Source: Branchiostoma lanceolatum (lineage: Eukaryota > Chordata > Leptocardii > Amphioxiformes > Branchiostomatidae). Taken from it: 64,000 bases of DNA. The notes below the pieces were generated by a model that worked only from the letters and a program-made list of their open reading frames with translations, did not search any database and was not told where the DNA came from. The stretch is taken from positions 21,594,955 to 21,658,954 of the forward strand of contig NC_089728.1 in assembly GCF_035083965.1 (NCBI RefSeq). The letters are read 5' to 3'. The translations under genes were made by a program, and so were the position numbers. Position 1 is the first letter of the stretch; every line of letters begins with the position of its first letter. This document shows, one piece after another, positions 22,091 to 32,844 of the stretch.

Positions 22091-22755
22091 GTTTTCTTTC
22101 AAGATCAAATGGGAAACAAACTATAAACCAGGTTTTGAACCGTTTATTTGATAGCAATTGTTGACAAAACAGAGGAATGCAAAGTGTTACAAAATGGTAC
22201 AATTTGCACTTCACCTGAAACAATTGTAATTTCGAGAACTTCATTTACAGATTGCTGGGGGCATGACAGGAAGTTAACTTGATTTGGGATTGTCATTTCT
22301 GTTCTAGGTTCAACCTAGAAATGTACCATCCCCTCTGTCTACCTGAAGCATTATCAGCTGAGAGAATCATGATCTCTTGACGGATGGCAAGGTGTTGAGT
22401 CCATTTTGATGACACCCTGAGTTTTGTTGCTGGTGAGGGGTCGAGACATCTCGAGAGCAACGACTACTTCTGCACACAGCGCTCCAGCCTGTTTCTACGG
22501 TATACATACCCGAATGTATGACTAATACGGTTATTGTGGCTATGTCGATGGCCGGGATCCGGATTACATTCGAAGAAACCGCAAAGTTCAGTGTTTCAGA
22601 GATCAGGGATTTCCCTGGTTCTGTCAGCTCACAACTACTCAGGCTCTCCAACCACCTGCCTTCCTTTCTGGCCCTGTGCCATATCTTGGTTCGGGACTCC
22701 AAGATATGACACAAGGCAAATTATGTCCTAGTCTAGGTCCCCCGACAACCACCAA
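22091..22755. other. no gene confidently seen
   Basis: Mixed-composition sequence with short open frames on both strands and no family resemblance. Confidence 0.4.
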
Positions 22756-22859
22756 CCAGTCTACATAAACAGAAAGGACAACAGATGGTAGAAAAACCGA
22801 AGCAGTCATAAACTAACAGAACCAGGAAAGTCCCCGTTCTCTGAAACAATGAACTTCAC

Positions 22860-23130
22860 AGCCACCCCGAGTACAATCTCAGCCACCGACACAGTCACAG
22901 AAACCAAACCAGGCACACACACCGAGCATATACACCACAGAAACGGGCTAAAGCCCTGCGTGAAAAAGTAGCCACCACTCACAAAATGCCCTCACCCCCT
23001 ACCAGCAATATCACTCGGGATGTCAACTAAATACACTCAAGTACCCTACCATCAACCAAGAGATTGTGATCATCCCTGCCGACAATGCCTCAGGTACACA
23101 AAGGGAACTGTACGTTGAGTTAAAGCTATA
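22860..23130 (+). pseudogene. possible Penelope-like RT N-terminal remnant
   Basis: One frame gives LNTLKYPTINQEIVIIPADN (23027-23086), followed by ASGTQREL. The block (K)xIVIxPADxGxxxV is typical of the start of Penelope-like reverse transcriptases. Upstream, KALREKVATTHKMPSPP is compatible but weak, and stops interrupt the frame. Other remnants of this class occur at 41858. Confidence 0.35.
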
Positions 23131-23267
23131 AATGGAACATCACAAATCATGAACTTCCTACCACGCCAATGACATTAGTCAGTCCCAGCCCAATTCTATG
23201 AAAACATCAATCTTATTCCCATAATGATTAATCATGAAACACTTAACATTGCCATGTCCTCTTGCAG

Positions 23268-23353
23268 GGCGTACACACGAACACCGGTCTGGACGTCACC
23301 GTAGAGATGGCGCACTCGTCGGACCACCTCTCACTCAGAACATCGGTGTAGCT
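23268..23353 (+). CDS. possible terminal coding exon, unrecognised
   Basis: After a good acceptor (TGTCCTCTTGCAG) the frame reads GVHTNTGLDVTVEMAHSSDH, then LSLRTSV and TAG. No other exon of such a gene was identified, so this may be chance or a relic. Confidence 0.18.
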
Positions 23354-23629
23354 GATCCGGGCTTGATGGCATCAATACGGTCCTTGTAGTTGCTGAGAGA
23401 TGTCAGCCTCCTAGATGTTTTGTAGCTGCAAGAAAGTGAAATAATCAATTAGGTTGAGGCAGAGTAACATCATTTTGCGCTGCGAAACAAAAGACGATTG
23501 AATATCCTGAAAGCAGCAAGTTCAATTTTCGACCTTGATGTCCGTCAAACCTTTAACAAGATAACACAAAGGTTCTAGTGGATAAGCCGTAGATTTGCTC
23601 AGTGACACTTCCTTGCATAGCCGTGGCGA

Positions 23630-23706
23630 TGGCGACTAACGAAAGGAGCTTTTGCTTGACATGACATATGTAATATCAAGCAAAAACACCCTTCGTTAGT
23701 CGCCAC
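23630..23706. repeat. short hairpin element
   Basis: Arms GCGACTAACGAAAGGAGC..TTTTGCTTGA and TCAAGCAAAA..CCTTCGTTAGTCGC flank a 16-nt loop. An extra GTGGCGA block precedes the left arm. Confidence 0.7.
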
Positions 23707-24225
23707 GGGTACTAATTACATGGCTTGGTGATGTACTGGATGTTGTCACATGGTACATTGATTGTGGCGCCCCGGACTATAGCACGTCCAGACATTTCAG
23801 CGACATTGCGGAAGAAACAGATGCATAAGGTCTCATTCCTGTGTTACTCCGCGTGTATACTCTAAAACTTAGTAAAAGAGTCCGTTGCCCAAAAAATGAA
23901 CGGCTGCATGAACGTGTGTTTATATCGGTGGGAAATTCTCTTTTAGCCAGCCCGACTGATCACAAGCGTCAAAGTGATGAAAACTTGTTTGTAACGGAAG
24001 AAATTAACAAGTAAAGTTCGGCAGCCGCGCGCGAGGTCAGACGTCCAAAGCCGGACATTGGCGGTAATTCGGTCGATCACTTTCAGCTGGGAAGTGCCTA
24101 TTTAGGGGGTCTAGCTAAGTGCCGTTTGTAATTGACATAAAAAGATATTGTATGCCAACTGGTAGTTGGCAATTTTTTCAAATGATCTAGCGTAGATGAG
24201 CTCAACAGAGAATGAATGACATTGG

Positions 24226-25905
24226 CCTTGTCTTGTCTTGTCTTGTCTTGCCGTTACTGCGCACACTCTTGTTGATGAGTCTTATCGCAAGTAAGTAGTG
24301 CATCCTGCTCATAGTCGTTCCAGTTACTTTATATCATGTCCAGTGTCCAAAGACCATAGTCCGTAGCCAATCCATGTCAGTGTCCAAGGGAGGAGGGGGT
24401 CTTATTTCCCTGCTGCTGTTAAACTGGACCTGTGGCCGCAACCACCGCCTCCACTTCGTCTTTGTGGAGGTTGTTCCAGTCCCAGAAAGGACTCTGCCCT
24501 GTACTGTGTTCTGGTCTTAATCCTTGTGAATTGTTCAGTGTGCATGCGGCGTCCACGCGGAGGTGGTGGGACTATCTTGTCCCTTATGACCGGACACTCG
24601 ACAAGACCATCTCTGATTCTGCAGAACACCTCGAGCCTTTGTGTCCTGCGTCGCTGCTCAAGCGGTTCCCAGCCCAGTTGTAACAACATGCTACCCACAC
24701 TTGACTTGTTGTGGTAACGGTTCAGCACAAACCTAGCAGCCCGTCGTTGTACCGATTCCAACATGTCAATGTTCTTCTGGGTGTACGGGTCCCATACACT
24801 GGACGCGTACTCTAGGAGTGCTCTAACAAAGGCTTTGTAAGCCTTTTCCTTAATACCGGTAGAACTAATTTTCAGGTTTCTTCTGAGGAAATCCAGGACC
24901 CTGTTCGCTTTGTTTGCCATGTTGTTAATATGGTGATCCCACGTACCATCGTGACGCATTGTGACACCTAGGTACTTTACTGTGCGGACTGTTTCTAGGG
25001 TGTGACCATGTAGTACGTAAGAACGGGATAGTGGTGTCCTACTCCTGGTGACCGCCATGGACACGCACTTGGCTGGGTGGAACTGAATATCCCAACTTCT
25101 CTCCCATTCTGCAAGGTGTTGGAGATCTTGTTGTAGTTGGTCTTGTTGCTTGCTGTTTACTACAGCCTTATACACTGCTGTATCGTCCGCAAACAGTCGA
25201 GCCAGTGCTGTCAACTTCTCTGGTAGGTCATTTATATATGCTAGAAATAGACAGGGACCTAGAACAGAGCCTTTCGGGACTCCAAACCTGACTTCTACGA
25301 ATGAGGAAAGCTGTCCGTCAACCCGGACTGCTTGGCGCCGATCTTTTAGGAAACTGTCTATCCATGACAGCGCGGTACCCTGGATACCGTAGCGTCGGAG
25401 CTTGTGGATAAGCAGACTGTGGTTGACGCGGTCAAACGCCTTTGCAAAATCCATTACAAGGACGTCGGTCTGCTTTCCACTTTCCAAGTTGGTCGTTATC
25501 TCCTCTGAGAAGTCCAGGAGTTGGCTCACACAAGAACGACCAGGTCGAAATCCGTGCTGACTGTCATTCAAGATGGAATAGGTTTCAAAGTGTCGCATAA
25601 CAGAGCCAACCACAATATGCTCCATAATTTTGCATACAACACATGTCAATGATACGGGTCTATAGTTAGCAGGGATATGTTGTTCTCCTTTCTTAAAGAT
25701 TGGCGTGACATAAGCACTCCTCCAGTCCTTTGGGACTGATCCCGTTGTTAAAGAGGACTGAAAGATGGCGGTGAGTGCTGGTGCTAGTTCTGTCGCAAGC
25801 TCCCGTAGGACTCTGGTGCTTATATCGTCTGGTCCTCCTGCTTTGTGAGGATCAAGTTTCTTCATGAGTTTCCTCACACCCTCGCAGTTGATATTTAAAT
25901 TGACA
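24226..25905 (-). mobile_element. 5'-truncated LINE with (CAAGA)n tail
   Basis: Minus-strand non-LTR element truncated just inside the RT domain (coding similarity begins at about 25905) and ending in a pentamer tail (plus-strand (TCTTG)n at 24227-24252). The tail ends the 3' UTR, as is normal for LINE insertions. The reading frame within the preserved part is intact. Confidence 0.88.
24402..25877 (-). CDS. LINE reverse transcriptase, 5'-truncated but open
   Basis: 491 codons without a stop. Motifs in order: KLDPHKAGGPDDISTRVLRE (motif 1), IPANYRPVSLTCVVCKIMEH (motif 2, NYRPVSL), DSQHGFRPGRSCVSQLLDF (HGFRPGRS), DVLVMDFAKAFDRVNHSLL (motif A), RFGVPKGSVLGPCLFLAYIN (VPKGSVLGP, motif B), LARLFADDTAVY (FADD, catalytic), VKYLGVTMRHDGTWDHHIN, ALLEYASSVWDPYTQKN and VQRRAARFV. 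This is a jockey/CR1-group RT. The endonuclease is missing through 5' truncation, so it cannot act alone, but the catalytic residues are present, which indicates a young insertion. Confidence 0.9.
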   Translation of the reverse strand: MRKLMKKLDPHKAGGPDDISTRVLRELATELAPALTAIFQSSLTTGSVPKDWRSAYVTPIFKKGEQHIPANYRPVSLTCVVCKIMEHIVVGSVMRHFETYSILNDSQHGFRPGRSCVSQLLDFSEEITTNLESGKQTDVLVMDFAKAFDRVNHSLLIHKLRRYGIQGTALSWIDSFLKDRRQAVRVDGQLSSFVEVRFGVPKGSVLGPCLFLAYINDLPEKLTALARLFADDTAVYKAVVNSKQQDQLQQDLQHLAEWERSWDIQFHPAKCVSMAVTRSRTPLSRSYVLHGHTLETVRTVKYLGVTMRHDGTWDHHINNMANKANRVLDFLRRNLKISSTGIKEKAYKAFVRALLEYASSVWDPYTQKNIDMLESVQRRAARFVLNRYHNKSSVGSMLLQLGWEPLEQRRRTQRLEVFCRIRDGLVECPVIRDKIVPPPPRGRRMHTEQFTRIKTRTQYRAESFLGLEQPPQRRSGGGGCGHRSSLTAAGK

Positions 25906-26273
25906 TTGGTGCATTTCTATAACATGTTAGCCTATGGGGCGGAAAAACTCATGAATGAGACCATAAGCTGACCATGATTGTCAAATCCGGCTACATTCAA
26001 TTCACAATCAGACAAGCAAGTAAAAAGAACAAGAATTTTCTAGCATCACTTTTTAAAGCATTGTTCTGGTCCAGAAATTAAAACAGTCTCTAAACGTGAA
26101 CATGCCAGCACAAAGGAATAAATCACCTTTACGTACAAACACCGCATGTTCTCGAAGATAGCCTCGGTGTCACGTCTTGGAACACAGGCTCTGGAAGCCT
26201 TCTTCTCAGTGCTACGAAGCTCCCATTGCGGTCAGACGCTATGATAACTGGTGGCGCTGAATCCATGCTCGTT
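25906..26273. other. no gene confidently seen
   Basis: A minus-strand frame from ATG 26266 reads MDSAPPVIIASDRNGSFVA, then LRRRLPEPVFQDVTPRL. It has no recognised relatives and no clear partner exon, so it is not called. Confidence 0.35.
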
Positions 26274-26407
26274 GCTAGCCTCCGATGCAGACTCCTCCCG
26301 GCTGTTTTCTTTTTCAAGTTACAGTTTTTATACTATTACATTTTTCTTCTTCTTATTGTTGGCCACAAAAAGGAAACAGCCGGGAGGAGTCTGCATCGGA
26401 GGCTAGC
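26274..26407. repeat. hairpin MITE with 35-bp perfect arms
   Basis: GCTAGCCTCCGATGCAGACT then CCTCCCGGCTGTTTC is answered by its exact complement ending GGAGGCTAGC; the loop of about 65 nt is T-rich. The flanks GCTCGTTGCTAGCC and GGCTAGCTCGTTGCC show the same GCTCGTTGC string on both sides, a possible target duplication. Confidence 0.8.
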
Positions 26408-27744
26408 TCGTTGCCGTGCCTGACATGTCGGCTCACAGTGCTCACAGTGACGCCCCGGCAAAAGCCATAAAGCCAGGCCATAAAGGCCTTCCCTTGGTGA
26501 TAGCTAGACCCCGAAGTGACGCCCTGACCTCTGGCTTGACCACGTAAAGCCTTCTGCACACGGCAAAATACTGCTCTGTGATTCGTCCAAGAAGAGAATT
26601 CCCGGTTGCCATTGGTAACAAGAATGCACGTGTTCCCTATTGGTTGATGAGAATGAACTCATCATGCAGTCTGTCACTCATTGGTTATCTACACTGATGA
26701 AATTAATCAAAGCAACGCGACCAACAAGCGCAAGCCGTTTGATAGCGATTTAGAACGGTAGTGCAGCTAGCTGTCTACAAAAGGATACAGTATTTCCATC
26801 CCTAAAGCAGTATGTGACTAAACGCTATCGCGAACTCAAAATCACCGAGAACACTCCATTTTCTCCTTACCGTGAAATGAAATCACTAGAAACTTACATG
26901 TATTTAGTACTGTGTATTGTTAAAGGCATCCAGAGCATTTCATGAGGCTTGAAACACCCAGACCAGTTCAAGTATTGTTTTTATCTTGAAGATTTGTACC
27001 GTGAAAAGAGCCGCTAATAGTATTTCAAAGTTCCTTGGTCTTTCTATTATCAAATTGACACCATGGTGGAAAAACATATGGTAGATCCACGGAGCTGTCA
27101 AATTTGAGCCACCTAAACGCTGGCCCTCCCTACTGGAGCACGGAGCGTGACAGCCCCAACTAGGATAGTGGGTCCCTGCAACATTGATATAGACAGTTCT
27201 CAGTTCATAGGTCTTGAAGCGCCATTGTGAAAAGCACTACCTACATGTAACGTTGACCCAAACATGTGGACAGTGTCCTCGTATAAAGGCGTCCTCGTAT
27301 ATAGGTCGTAATCTAAAAAATAGCAAATTGAAAGGGAATTTCAACTTTTTCTCATTAAACATGTAAAGAAGGACCTGATTTGCATCTCTTTATGTTAATC
27401 ATCACTAATTGTTTCTACCTTCCCAAAAGAATTAAGATCCACCAAACGCTGCGGGGCGGGGAAATCTTACGGGCTTGTGTGCCAACGAATTCGTATGTTG
27501 AGCCACAGAGACCCGGAATTCTTTCAAGGTAAGCTCTCGTTCCGATACTTAAGAATGTTGGTCAAGTTCGGGTATGAGCCTGTTTTTATGATATATCTAT
27601 GTATGTTAAGGGTTTTCTTTACTGTACGATTCGTTTTGTGTAACCTTTAGCGTAGGAATATTCCTGTACTAGATTGTTGACGGCAAATGAATAGAACAGT
27701 TGATCTATTGGACTGAACCCGTGTCATTTGGTGGCTTGTTACTT
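26408..27744. other. intergenic; no gene seen
   Basis: No exon, tRNA or well-defined repeat was recognised on either strand. Confidence 0.45.
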
Positions 27745-30700
27745 CCCCCCGTACTGTTACCTTGCCGTGGTGGGGAGGCTTGAGTACCTCAAGGATCCTG
27801 TGGGCTATACCGACGGGGGCTCGTAGCCCCTGGCAGGTCTAACCATGTCGGGCAGGTTACAGGTGAGAGGTCAGACAAAAGACAGTACAACAGCCGGGTA
27901 GACGGAGCTCGTCAGCCTTGAACAGCAGTTCGTCTAGGGGAAGGAAAACCCTGATTCAAAAACCTCCGCTGCCTTGCGGCTATACCCAGTCCTGGGAAAG
28001 GCTACGGGAGTCATCCCAGACAGAAAATCCGGAGTGGAGTACGTGAGGCGGTCGACTGTCAAACTCTGACATCCTTCCGGCAACTCCTGCAGCCAAACCG
28101 TCGCCGAGTGTCACGCTTCGCGTTCCCTCGGACCACGCCGGAGAGGCAGAGAGGGGGGTCCTGTTGTGTTTTTGGGCAGCGCAAGACCTCCATAGAGACG
28201 CCCAGGCCAGCACTCTGGAGAGGCCACTCCAGTCGCCCCCATCCCTGGGGGCGAAAAACAAACCGGAGGACAGCAGTCTACGGGTTATAAGTCTTTGCTA
28301 AATTGACGTTAAGCTGGACGCCACGTGTTGTCTTCGACAGTGGGAAGGATCCTCGAAATCCTACTGGTTCAGCTACCCCCCGCTTTAAGCCGGGCAGCCC
28401 CCGGCCAGTTAGGTGCTGACCCGTCACGACTTACCTGCTTCATTGGGTGTGTGGAGCTTAGAGTCTTACTCGACAGGTGTATGCCATACACCAGACAACA
28501 AAGGAAGAAATGACAGAAGTAAACAGAAAACTCCAGCCATTCGTATTGCATGCTGGAATGTACGAACTATGCGTACTGGTCTATCCGATGACTTAAGAGA
28601 CATAGAGGACTTTCGTAAGACTGCAGTGATCGATCGTGAACTCTACAGATTGAACATTGATATAGCTGCCTTGCAAGAAACAAGACTTCCTGACAGTGGG
28701 TCCCTAAAGGAGGACTCCTATACCTTCTTCTGGCAAGGGAAAGCAAGGGATGAAGCTAGAGAACATGGGGTTGGCTTTGCCATTAGAAATACCATGCTGC
28801 ACATGATAGAACCCCCTACGGGAGGTACAGAAAGAATCCTCACACTACGCCTTTCCACGCATGAAGGTCCTGCAAACCTCGTGTGTGTGTATGCGCCAAC
28901 ACTGCAGGCCACACCTGAAGCCAAGGATCAGTTCTATGAGCAACTAGACAAGGCTGTTCAGGAAATCCCAACATCAGAGCACATCTTCGTCTTGGGGGAC
29001 TTCAATGCCAGGGTGGGCGCAGACAATGAGTCTTGGCAGACTGTGCTGTGTCACCATGGGATTGGCAAAATGAACGATAACGGGCAAAGGCTCATCGAGC
29101 TTTGCTGCTACCACAACCTTTGTGTAACAAACACTTTCTTCCAAAACAAAGCTATCCACAAAGCATCCTGGCGACACCCCAGATCGCAACGATGGCACCA
29201 GTTGGATCTAGTCATCACACGACGCACTTCTTTAAACAGTGTCTGCAACACAAGATCATACCACAGTGCAGACTGCGACACTGACCACTCTCTTGTTGCC
29301 TCAAGGATAACAATAAGGCCCAAGAGGCTGCATCACACCAAGAAGAAAGGCCAGCCAAGAATCGATGTCAGCAAAACCTCCCTTCCAAACAAAAACCAGA
29401 AGTTCCTTGAACGTCTTGAAGAAAGTCTGAACATTTCCCAGACTCAGGACGCAGAGCACATGTGGGAGTCACTGAGTAAGACCATCCACCGTGCAGCCGT
29501 CCAGACCTATGGAAAGAAGGAGCGAAAGAACACAGACTGGTTTGAAGCACACATCTCTATGTTGGAACCTATTATTGACCTGAAACGTACAGCACTGCTC
29601 AGCTACAAACAAAACCCGAGCAGTCAGAACCTACAAGCCTTAAAAGTAGCCCGACACAAAGCTCAGCAAACCTCACGCCGCTGTGCAAACAACTACTGGC
29701 TTCTGCTGTCAGAACGTATCCAGTTTGCATCAGACAGTGGCAACATAAGAAAAATGTATGAGGGCATCAAACAAGCAACAGGAAAACCAATCAAAAAGTG
29801 TGCCCCCCTTAAAGCATCGAATGGCGAGATCCTTACAGACAAGGACAAGCAGATGGCACGCTGGGTGGAACATTACCTCGAACTATATTCAACAGAAAAC
29901 TCAGTTTCTCAAGACGTGCTAGACAACATTGAAGACTTACCTGTTATTGCAGAGCTTGATGCAGAGCCTACTTTAGAAGAACTGAGTAAAGCCATTGATT
30001 CTATGCAAAGTGGGAAAGCACCGGGAGAAGATAACATTCCAGCTGAGGTCATAAAGTGTGGGAAACCTGTCCTGCTAAAACCACTGCACGAGTTACTGTG
30101 TCTTTGCTGGAAAGAGGGCCAAGTACCACGGTCCATGCGTAACTCCAAGATCATTACTCTGTACAAGAACAAGGGGGATCGCACTGATTGCAACAGCTAC
30201 AGAGGCATCTCTCTGCTTAGCATCGTGGGAAAAGTCTTTGCCAAAGTGGTCCTTAGGCGCCTTCAGGTACTGGCCGACAGAATACCCAACACCACTGTTC
30301 TGGAACGTTCTTGCTCCCTGAGCATGCACCTTCTCCTCTGCCAGCGACGTCTACGCTGGTTGGGGCATGTATCCAGAATGAAGGATGGGCGCATCCCAAA
30401 GGACATTCTGTCCAGTGAACTTGCCACAGGGAAACGCCCAGTAGGACGACCTGCACTGCGTTTCAGAGACGTTTGTAAACGAGACCTGAAGCTAACTGAC
30501 ATAGACCCAACCAGCTGGGAACAGATTGCAGCAGACCGCAACAGATGGCGCCATGAAGTCAGCGCGGGTCTAGCAAAGGGTCAGTCAAAGCGGAAGAAGC
30601 AACTAGAGCAAAGAAGACTAGGAAGAAAAGAGAGACAGCAGCCTCAGAACTCCTCTGATTTCATATGTCCAAACTGCGGACGAGACTGTCACGCCAGGAT

Positions 30701-30785
30701 TGGACTTCAGAGCCACATGAGAAGCTGCCAAATCCAGAGTGCTACCATCATCTGAAAAGATGGAAGGATGCCTACATACTTAGCG
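27745..30785 (+). mobile_element. LINE with endonuclease and internally deleted RT
   Basis: Plus-strand non-LTR element. It starts with a GC-rich 5' UTR (CCTTGCCGTGGTGGGGAGGC, then stem-forming GACGGGGGCTCGTAGCCCC), runs through a single long frame (28413-30755) and ends soon after, near AAAAGATGGAAGGATGCC. It has an endonuclease at the start and a C-terminal zinc-knuckle-like motif, but most of the RT is gone. The domain order is that of the RTE-like/related endonuclease LINEs; the exact clade was not determined. Confidence 0.85.
28413..30755 (+). CDS. LINE polyprotein frame, EN intact, RT core deleted in frame
   Basis: 780 codons. Endonuclease motifs: TPAIRIACWNVRTM (Asn), DIAALQETRLPDSG (Glu), VLGDFNARVG (GDFN), WHQLDLVITRR and CDTDHSLVASRI (DH). 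RT start: DSMQSGKAPGEDNIPAEVIK and YKNKGDRTDCNSYRGISLLS, IVGKVFAKVVLRRLQ. Then LADRIPNTTVLERSCSLSMH jumps straight to LCQRRLRWLGHVSRMKDGRI, a post-RT block normally several hundred residues further on, so the motifs A, B and catalytic (Y/F)xDD are absent although the frame is open. The C terminus FICPNCGRDCHARIG..HMRSC is a C2H2-like knuckle. A TAG lies immediately before 28413 and the first in-frame ATG (28569) falls inside endonuclease motif 1, so the true start is unclear. Confidence 0.85.
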   Translation: MLTRHDLPASLGVWSLESYSTGVCHTPDNKGRNDRSKQKTPAIRIACWNVRTMRTGLSDDLRDIEDFRKTAVIDRELYRLNIDIAALQETRLPDSGSLKEDSYTFFWQGKARDEAREHGVGFAIRNTMLHMIEPPTGGTERILTLRLSTHEGPANLVCVYAPTLQATPEAKDQFYEQLDKAVQEIPTSEHIFVLGDFNARVGADNESWQTVLCHHGIGKMNDNGQRLIELCCYHNLCVTNTFFQNKAIHKASWRHPRSQRWHQLDLVITRRTSLNSVCNTRSYHSADCDTDHSLVASRITIRPKRLHHTKKKGQPRIDVSKTSLPNKNQKFLERLEESLNISQTQDAEHMWESLSKTIHRAAVQTYGKKERKNTDWFEAHISMLEPIIDLKRTALLSYKQNPSSQNLQALKVARHKAQQTSRRCANNYWLLLSERIQFASDSGNIRKMYEGIKQATGKPIKKCAPLKASNGEILTDKDKQMARWVEHYLELYSTENSVSQDVLDNIEDLPVIAELDAEPTLEELSKAIDSMQSGKAPGEDNIPAEVIKCGKPVLLKPLHELLCLCWKEGQVPRSMRNSKIITLYKNKGDRTDCNSYRGISLLSIVGKVFAKVVLRRLQVLADRIPNTTVLERSCSLSMHLLLCQRRLRWLGHVSRMKDGRIPKDILSSELATGKRPVGRPALRFRDVCKRDLKLTDIDPTSWEQIAADRNRWRHEVSAGLAKGQSKRKKQLEQRRLGRKERQQPQNSSDFICPNCGRDCHARIGLQSHMRSCQIQSATII

Positions 30786-32394
30786 ACTCGGTGGTGAGAG
30801 CGCCCAACCTTTAGATATTATAAGTAACTGGAGATGGACATTGAACGACACGTCTTATAGAGAGACCAAATACCTACCGCTAGTCCGTCTGGTACAAATA
30901 CTGTCATGACCGGTATAAAGACCTCCTTGCCGTCGGCCATATTTTTTTCTGTGTGTACTGTAGATTGAAAGGTAAGTTTATGGTCCGATTTTGTCTTGAT
31001 TAGCGCTGTTTTTTTACGTTTATTGAAGTAGGTTATGTGCGTTTTGCCTTTCCTTTATTCGTCATCTCAAGGTCCAAGTCCATGGTAGTTCTTGTCCAGT
31101 AAATATAAATGTCAATGTATTGTCTAGTATTTTTCGAAATAGAGCTAGAAATGTTGGACTCATTCTATTCCGTTTTCGTACTGTTTACACCAACAAAACT
31201 GCTGACATCTTGTGATCTTTTGAATATCAGCCTAAAAAAAACAGAGAAGTATTGCCTCTGTTCTTTCAGTTGCGAACGAAATTTTTAGAACATGTTATTG
31301 TGTCCTTTTTGCCAATATTGTGTAGCCGTGGGGTATGGTCCGTCAATTTCTGACTTACTATCATTTAATGTTCTGTTTACGTAATAACTATTTAGATGTA
31401 CAGTTGTGATGTCGATTCATTATTGCTCTGTCCAAATTCATGGTATCTTAACTTAAGTGACCGTTCTGTTCGAAAAATTTGCGTCGGTTGGTGTTATCGT
31501 CTCATCCAATCACTTTTTTTTTTCCTTTGGTCGCTAGTTGTACAACAAAATCATCCGTAACTCAGTGCGTTTTGTATTTCCACTTTGGACCGACGGAGGC
31601 AAACGAAAGGGAATGTTCTAGAGTAGAGAAATGGTCTGACGGTAGTACAGTTAGCAATATTCTATAGTGGACTACAGCAGTCTCTTTCAACAATTGTATT
31701 GCTGGGTTTATGTTGTTCTAATGTAGCTAATGTAGTCGTGTTGTCAGGCTCTGGCGCTGGACGGCGGACGGCCCAGGGGACACTGTTCCCCGGGGTCTGT
31801 TTTCTTGTATTTCAGTAAACCTCACACGTGCAGCGAGAACCGAGAACCATTGTATCCAGGAACACGTTCTACATGTTCTACGCTATTATTCTATCACCTG
31901 CCCATGCCGACAACTCCATTACGTCGTCCAGGCAGCTGAAGGTCAGCGTGATTCAGCGCATCGTTGTATCAACTAGGACCAACTAGTTATGTAAATTGTA
32001 TGCTTGAGCGATTCAGCGTACGCGGTCGCCCGAGCGAATGGTCCACAGCCGTTTATTTGCATTACTGGCACAAAACTCTTGGGCCCACGGCCACCGCCTA
32101 TGAGACAACGTGAAAAACGATATCTCATAAGGATAAGCCCACACAGGTAACAACCAGCATAAGTTTTTTCCGTCATCAGCATTTTGTTTGACGAAAAGAT
32201 TGATTGATTAAATTTGCCTCTCAAACAGATCGCTCAGCCGCCACCATTACCGTTTCCAATTAAATCGAGCTTAGCTCGTATTACCGTGACGTGGCGTAGA
32301 CGGGGGCTGCTATTGGTGGAATATCTAACGTCCTATGTTTTATCGAGGGAAGAAAGCGCGTCTTGAGCTTGAAACTCTAATGATAATAACAGAA
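30786..32394. other. intergenic; no gene seen
   Basis: AT-rich, then mixed composition. At 31740-31900 a GC-rich block (GGACGGCCCAGGGGACAC) followed by AGTAAACCTCACACGTGCAG looks LTR-like but has no partner in the window. At 32395 AACTAGAGTTCCATGACCCC and CCTTCGCCAAATGATG repeat the boundary string of 15947 and 20582. Confidence 0.4.
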
Positions 32395-32504
32395 ACTAGA
32401 GTTCCATGACCCCATGCCTTCGCCAAATGATGTTAACTTTTATGACGGATGTATTATGAAATAATCTCATTGATTTTACAAACAAGATTGCATATATTGT
32501 ATGG

Positions 32505-32605
32505 GTTGATGATCTTTCGTAAGCTGAATCTGATCCTGTGTCATTGGATTGACACACCCTACGGATAGCTGAATCTGCCCCTGTGTCATTGGAATGATAA
32601 CCTAC
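32505..32605. repeat. two-copy tandem repeat, about 46 bp
   Basis: GCTGAATCTGATCCTGTGTC followed by ATTGGATTGACACACCCTACGGATA is repeated as GCTGAATCTGCCCCTGTGTC, ATTGGAATGATAACCTACGGATA. Confidence 0.65.
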
Positions 32606-32844
32606 GGATAGAACCTGGGTATCTCGTAAAAACACAGTACGGAAGTTTGTTATCTTATTTATTCACATATTTTTCAAGATTATTTAGCTACAATCAGTGA
32701 TTTCTTGGCGAGGCCCTTCTCATGCATACAACAATAAAAACAACAGTAATGATTACAAATAACACAATGACGTGAGGAAAAAATAAAGCAATACAATAGT
32801 GAAACATACAGCTAGTGTACAAACTCATGTTAAACAACTTGAGC

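Noticed and set aside
25906..26266. Minus-strand frame MDSAPPVIIASDRNG as a gene start
   Set aside because: No recognised family and no partner exon; mentioned only in the gap entry.
24402..30755. Viral origin of the reverse transcriptases
   Set aside because: Apurinic-type endonuclease, lack of protease/integrase/LTRs, and simple-repeat tails identify non-LTR retrotransposons.
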